A DNA stretch of 64,000 bases from Lepturacanthus savala (Eukaryota; Chordata; Actinopteri; Scombriformes; Trichiuridae). The stretch lies in assembly GCA_030544235.1 (NCBI GenBank), contig CM060484.1:11657531-11721530 (forward strand), given 5' to 3'. A model generated the notes under the pieces. That model was not told the origin of the DNA and did no database searches. It was given only the letters and a program-made list of their open reading frames with translations. Position numbers and translations under genes: made by a program. Of the stretch, positions 59,001 to 64,000 are shown piece by piece. Position 1 is the stretch's first letter. Each line of letters begins with the position of its first letter.

Positions 59001-62000
59001 CAGAACTTCACATTCGTGTTGACTGACATCGAGAGCAAACAGAGATTTGGCTTCTGTCGCCTCTCCTCAGGTGCACACACCTGCTACTGCATTCTCAGGT
59101 GAGGTGTGTGTGGGTGTGTGCGTACATGCTCAGATTTTGAGCCTAGCTGCAGGTAGTAATCAGCAGGTAGTCATGTTGTACCGTATACATAGAGGTGGGT
59201 CCGATTAAAAAGCCACTTAGCACTTCTGTTTTAGTGCCAAATATGAAACATTCTCACAAAGAAAAACACCTGTTTGTGTGATTTGTGTTTGAAGAGTTTG
59301 AAGAGCTTGTTTAAAGTGGAAGCAACCACATTAACCTGTTAACCAGAGACTGAACGTGGTAGTTCTGCAAAAAGTCGAAAAACCTCTTTTTGTTGCTCTT
59401 CAGCTACTTGCCCTGGTTTGAAGTCTTCTACAAGCTGCTGAATATCCTCGCAGATTACACCATCAAAGGCCAGGTGGGACACACACACACACACATTATC
59501 ACACTATTTTATTTTTATTTTTTTACTCTTGCATACTTCTCTACTTCTTCCTGTTCATCAGTCACCTTCATCAACAGCTTAGCTCAGGGGAGTCAAACTC
59601 AATTTAATTCAGGGGTCAAATAAAGAACAATTTAATCACAAGTGGTTTGGACCAGTACACATTTACATATAAATTACATCACCTACAAATTTCACTCCTC
59701 CTTTTTTATATAAGGACGTACATTATGAATATTTACATTATTAATTATGCTTCAATTGGAAAAACAGGAGAGATGACATTAAAAAAGTGCAGAAAGCAGC
59801 GGCATGATGTGTCTCTTATTCTATATTCAGCAAGGACTGGACATTATTTAGTTTTTTAAGCAGCAGGTGAAGTTACCAAATCTTAGTTACAAATCTTTTA
59901 CAAATCAAAACTGTAATTATTTTATCCCTGGAGGCCCGAGATCTGCTCACTGGTTCCTAGGCCGCATGTTTGACACCCCTGGTTTACTGTTTTCGCTGTT
60001 TTGATTGACAATTTACAGTTAAGGCTGTTTATTGACACATGGGTAAAGCAGAAAATACAGAAAACGTAGAAGTTACTGTCAGTATTTTGCTTCTGAGCTT
60101 AATTTCACATTTTCTATGTTTATTAGTGAATTTTGATTAGCTCCAGTTTTAGCTTCATTGTTAATATAAGTAAACGAGTGATTAATGCGTATCCAAGTTA
60201 ACGACCTGTAGTAAAGCGACAGTGACAGCAGCGTGTTAACGTCTGTGCACTGGACAGATAATAAACTGACAGTAGTATAATCAGTCATCCTGTTGCCTGG
60301 TGATAAGATGGACACAGTTTGAATAGAGAGTGGCTTGTCTGCAGCTTTTCCTCCGTGGAGTACATCTACCTTTCTTTGTGTTTCTCTGGCTGAACTTGTG
60401 AATGTTTCAGGAAAGCCAGTGGCAGGAGCTCCTGGTGTCGCTACATACGCTGCCCATCCCCGAGCCCGGAGTTCCTGTTCATCTGGGCGTGGTGAGTCTG
60501 ATTTCACCGCTCCGCATCAGGAAGTATCTGCAAACTCTCTCTGGTCTCCTCAGAGAAAAGCAATGCCGCTGGGAGTTTAACATAGGAAACACGGGGAATG
60601 TTTTCTTCCTCTATCACATTGTGACTGAACCACATGTTTCTGTTTTTTTTTGTTCGGGTGTTAACTGATCCTCTTGTTGTCTGCAGCATTCCTTCTTCAC
60701 CGTGCCTGACACAAGAGAGCTGCCCAGCATACCAGAGAACGTGAGTGCCATCATTTGTCTGTGGCGACAATACAACACTTATTGCTGCTAAGTGATGGTT
60801 AAAAAAAAACAGCACAAACATCTCGGAGGAGACTCACTGTTCATTTTCTGTTCATTTTAATGGTGCGACCCGATTTTACGTAATCACTAATTTGAAAAAA
60901 AAAACAGTGCTAAGTGTGTTAATGATGGATTTACAAACAGCTGCTGCAAAACACTTAAATGTTTATTTGAGTGAAGCAAAATGTCGGTGGCTGAGAGCTA
61001 AACCTCGATAGGTACTGAAGAACGAATGCACAATGGTGAATAAATATGTGAATTTCTATGATATATAACTGGGGAGCAACAATACACAGAAGTCACAGTT
61101 TCAGCAGTAACTTTACACCTTTTCCTATTTTGCTGTGTTTTGCAATTGTAAACTGCGAACACAGACGTTGTTGTTGGCTGATGTCAAACAAAAAGATGCA
61201 TGTAATTTCAGATTTTGTACTTTTCCTGTCTAGCTTCTGTGATTGGTAGATCTGGGTTGGACAAATTCCCCTTCACATACACTGATAAACTACTCTTAAT
61301 TTATCTAACTTTAATACATTTAATTAGTAGAATATATAATACATATTTGAAACACCAAGTGATTCGTTTGATATATAAAATAATATTAATATAAGTTATT
61401 TGAAATGATGCTTTCTTATTTTTTTTTGTCTGTTGTAAGTTGAAATGGTTTCTGGATATTTAATGTGACTTGAACCACAGTTTATACCATCGTTCATAAT
61501 TTACATTCACGCCTAACTCTGCCGTTTGTTTTTCTCTTGTTGTGTTTGACCCTTGCAGAGGAACCTAACAGAGTACTTTGTAGCAGTAGATGTCAATAAC
61601 ATGCTTCATCTGTATGCTAGTATGCTTTATGAACGCCGAATCCTCATCTGCTGTAGCAAACTAAGCACTGTAAGTAGAGTCCACTTCCTGTTTCTTGTCT
61701 CCTCTACAGCTTTGTTTATTCGCGTTGATCAGTATTTAATGATAATTATTCTTTATCATTGAAATCATATAGAAACGTTGGTTAGAGTCGACACAGAATT
61801 TACACTCTGAAGGGTTTCAGACTTCAGAATGAAATGTTTAAAGACAACTTTAAATGTAAAATATGAATGACAAAGTAAAACTTAGTGCATCTGTTGATGA
61901 ATGGAGAAAATAATATATATATTATATAGTAACTTTCTGCTATTTTTCCAATTGATGTTCATTCAGCTATATAAAGAAGTATATCCCTACATTACTTTAT

Positions 62001-62967
62001 GGACAAAAAAACATTTCCACTTGTTTCTATTCTGCCTCGCAGAGCTGAAACATTAAATGTGGAGTAGTACTCGGTTATGAAGAGGATTAGCCCATAAATG
62101 CAATGAGCCACAATCCTCTTTTTCTCACAGCTGCGCAGCATCAGTGTGAGTTTTTGAACAGAGCCTGGAAGGCGTCACGGAGAAAACAAAAAAGAATTTG
62201 TGAGCGTGGATTAGCAATGGATTCTTGATGAATTAACACAAAACCTACCATTGTTTAAGAGATATCAAATATAACAGAGCTGGGTGACAAATTTAAATAT
62301 CACAGTATTTCTTGACCAAATACTGTGATATTGTGACAGAATTGTAGCGATGCTTTATAGTATAATAACTAAGTGGATAAAGGTATTTAATAGACCACCC
62401 AGAAGAGTCTAGAGGTCAAGGGAACATCTAGTCTCATATCATCATATTGATATGATATCCATATATTGCCAAATCCTGAGATAAAACAGTATAAACCAGT
62501 ATATCCATAAGTATACCCGCAAGTCTTTCATTTTATTTAGAGGGTGTGTGTGTGTGTGTTCACCTCATAGCAGCTCTGGCTGCTATGAGGTGAACAATAC
62601 TAATATAGAGGAATTAATTCTAGGAATTAGTTCTATAGTGTCTTTGAATCCAGGGTTACAAGGTGTTTCATAAAATACAACGGCATCTAATATACAGTAG
62701 GTGCAAAAAAGAAAATTTGAATAAATCTTTCTCATCTATGCAATCTTAAGAGTATATTCATATGTTTTATACATATTACAGTGTGTTGTTTTATTATGTT
62801 TTTTTCAGCTGTTGAAATGAGTGCACGTATAGAGCAGCTTTGTGACATCACATGTTTGTCCCTCAGTTAACAGCATGTGTCCACGGGTCTGCAGCCATGT
62901 TGTACCCAATGCACTGGCAACATGTTTACATCCCTGTCCTGCCTCAACATCTGTTAGACTACTGCTG
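53922..62967 (+). CDS. dennd1a: DENN domain-containing protein 1A (connecdenn 1), first ten coding exons (partial, runs off right edge)
   Basis: Exons 53922-53938, 57014-57078, 57190-57233, 57488-57537, 58979-59098, 59404-59473, 60411-60491, 60687-60740, 61559-61669, 62867-62967 join in frame into 237 codons plus 2 nt. The product starts MGSRIK and carries the upstream DENN module: FEVYMEV, QNFTFVLTDIESKQRFGFCR, LSYLPWFEVFYKLLNILADY, then HSFFTVPDTRELPSIPENRN. The central DENN domain begins NLTEYFVAVDVNNMLHLYAS and MLYERRILI, and ends here at LPQHLLDYC. The protein is a guanine-nucleotide exchange factor for Rab35 on clathrin-coated vesicles and endosomes. The rest of the DENN domain and the clathrin/AP-2-binding tail lie beyond 64000. 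Intron 1 is 3.1 kb. All donors are GT. The match to human DENND1A is very close, so paralogues dennd1b/1c are less likely. Confidence 0.95.
53939..57013 (+). other. Dennd1a intron 1
   Basis: Contains hAT-like MITE debris at 55250-55510 (GAGCTGCAACCAGCCATTC ... CATTGTCATTATCGATGAG), a compound CA microsatellite at 55939-56026 and further hAT-like debris at 56370-56460. No nested gene recognised. Confidence 0.5.
55939..56026. repeat. Compound (CA)n microsatellite
   Basis: CA runs interrupted by CCA and TCA, in dennd1a intron 1. Confidence 0.95.
57538..57580. repeat. (CA)n starting at a dennd1a donor site
   Basis: The exon ending at 57537 (GGACAG) is followed by GTACACACACAC..., so the donor dinucleotide is directly continued by the CA repeat. 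Confidence 0.9.
57581..58978 (+). other. Dennd1a intron 4, remainder
   Basis: No exon or confidently named repeat. CCTGCAG acceptor precedes the exon at 58979. Confidence 0.45.
59585..59981. mobile_element. hAT-like MITE in dennd1a intron 6
   Basis: Ends CAGGGGAGTCAAACTCAAT and TGTTTGACACCCCTG are imperfect inverted repeats of the common CAGGGGTGTCAAAC family. No coding capacity. Confidence 0.65.
61670..62866 (+). other. Dennd1a intron 9
   Basis: Contains a palindromic patch near 62290-62335 (ATATCACAGTATTT / AAATACTGTGATAT) and a short inverted pair CACCTCATAGCAGC / GCTGCTATGAGGTG at 62561-62595. No exon. Confidence 0.5.
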
Positions 62968-64000
62968 GTGAGTAAACAACAAACAACACACAGTCCATTG
63001 TTATGTATTGACTTTAATAAATAGTTTTTATATGTGTGATAAGGTCTTTATTTTGTGTGCATTATATAATAATGCTGTGGATTTCTTTAATTGTCAAATA
63101 TATAAAGCAACGGCATGTATCTCTCAGTGGCTGAGGCCTTTTATTAGGACCAGGCTTATATTTGAGACAAGCCTTTATTTTCTAGGTGTGTTTCATCATA
63201 TTTTACTAATACATCCTCCTAATTATAGTTCAACACTTCCTGCAGGTGTTTCACAGTAAAACCTTCAAGGACATAATCCCCTGGGAGGCTTTTAACACCA
63301 AACATCCACAGGAGTGTTGCGACTTTTTGAGTTTAAATAGTCCGAGTAGTTAAACGTCAACTGTCAAAACTACAAAGTACAGAGAAGCTGAGAGCAATGC
63401 ACTGATATGCTGATGCAGAGAACTGTAAAAAGAAGCTCTTCCTACTCATAAACTGAGTAATAATATGTTCATGTTAGTGTCACCTGGTCCATCAATAACA
63501 TTTCCCTACTCCACATGTTTTAAATTATGTAGACAACACTCTGCTATGATTAATATGCTCATTTAACTTTGTTTTCCCCATATATGAGACTGTAAGCGTA
63601 TACTCCCTGCTACCGTGTGCTTCCTGCTTTGTGTGTAGCTCTATTAGCTTAGCTGTTAGCTCCAACACACCACAGGAGTCTTTTGCTGCTCTCTGACCTC
63701 AGAGAGGAACCACTGCAGAGCAGATAATCTCCCACTATTTATTCAGTTCTGGGCCTGTGCCGCTCTGCAGCTGCACTGCGGGTAGTCGGATTTGTGACGT
63801 CCCAAAACCAGCTTTTTTTTTTTTTCTCAGACTTTAGGAGAGCGCACAGAAACCTCCCCCTTTAAAAGAGGAATGTGAAAACACCTTTCTAGCGACACAT
63901 TTTTGCACGTCAGTCAGTATAGTCAAGGTAAGACATTTAGGTCCTGTCAGTTTAAGTCGTATACCCCAAAATCGCAGATTCACCTCAGGGGGGTTTGTAC
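62968..64000 (+). other. Right edge, dennd1a intron 10
   Basis: GTGAGT donor at 62968. The next coding exon is not reached before the window ends. No repeat named with confidence. Confidence 0.5.

Overview
The window is vertebrate nuclear DNA, almost certainly from a ray-finned (teleost) fish. It has long introns with GT-AG splice sites, CA/GT microsatellites, and fish-type tRNA-derived SINEs, LINE fragments and Tc1-like and hAT-like remnants. None of the genes is bacterial or viral. No exotic new system is visible. The value lies in five protein-coding loci that can be assembled exon by exon, and in how repeats have reshaped them.

Layout, left to right. (1) 1-10.9 kb: the 5' end of a carnitine O-acetyltransferase-like gene on the minus strand, running off the left edge. 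Its first two coding exons are tandemly duplicated (about 3.69-6.27 kb and 8.40-10.81 kb), with a broken Tc1-like element and a LINE between the copies. (2) 11.9-20.0 kb: a complete NR5A-type nuclear receptor (461 aa, six coding exons, plus strand). Its introns are full of SINE, LINE and Tc1-like copies. (3) 22.9-28.8 kb: psmb7, proteasome subunit beta type-7 (277 aa, eight exons, plus strand). (4) 32.2-49.8 kb: nek6, a NIMA-related mitotic kinase (309 aa, nine coding exons, minus strand), with a probable non-coding first exon at about 49.8 kb. (5) 53.8-64 kb: the first ten coding exons of dennd1a (plus strand; about 237 residues, continuing past the right edge).

The order and orientations nr5a1 > psmb7 > < nek6, dennd1a > match the human 9q33.3 block (NR5A1-ADGRD2-PSMB7-NEK6-LHX2-DENND1A) flipped as a unit. 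ADGRD2 and LHX2 are not recognisable here, and a crat-like gene lies beyond nr5a1. The genes do not form a functional unit: they cover mitochondrial/peroxisomal acyl transfer, steroidogenic transcription control, proteasome proteolysis, mitosis and Rab-GEF endocytic trafficking. Their association is conserved synteny.

Exon boundaries were derived by hand from reading frame, splice consensus and remembered family sequences. Assembled lengths (461, 277 and 309 aa) match the family sizes closely, which supports the models. UTR ends, promoters and repeat family names are less certain.
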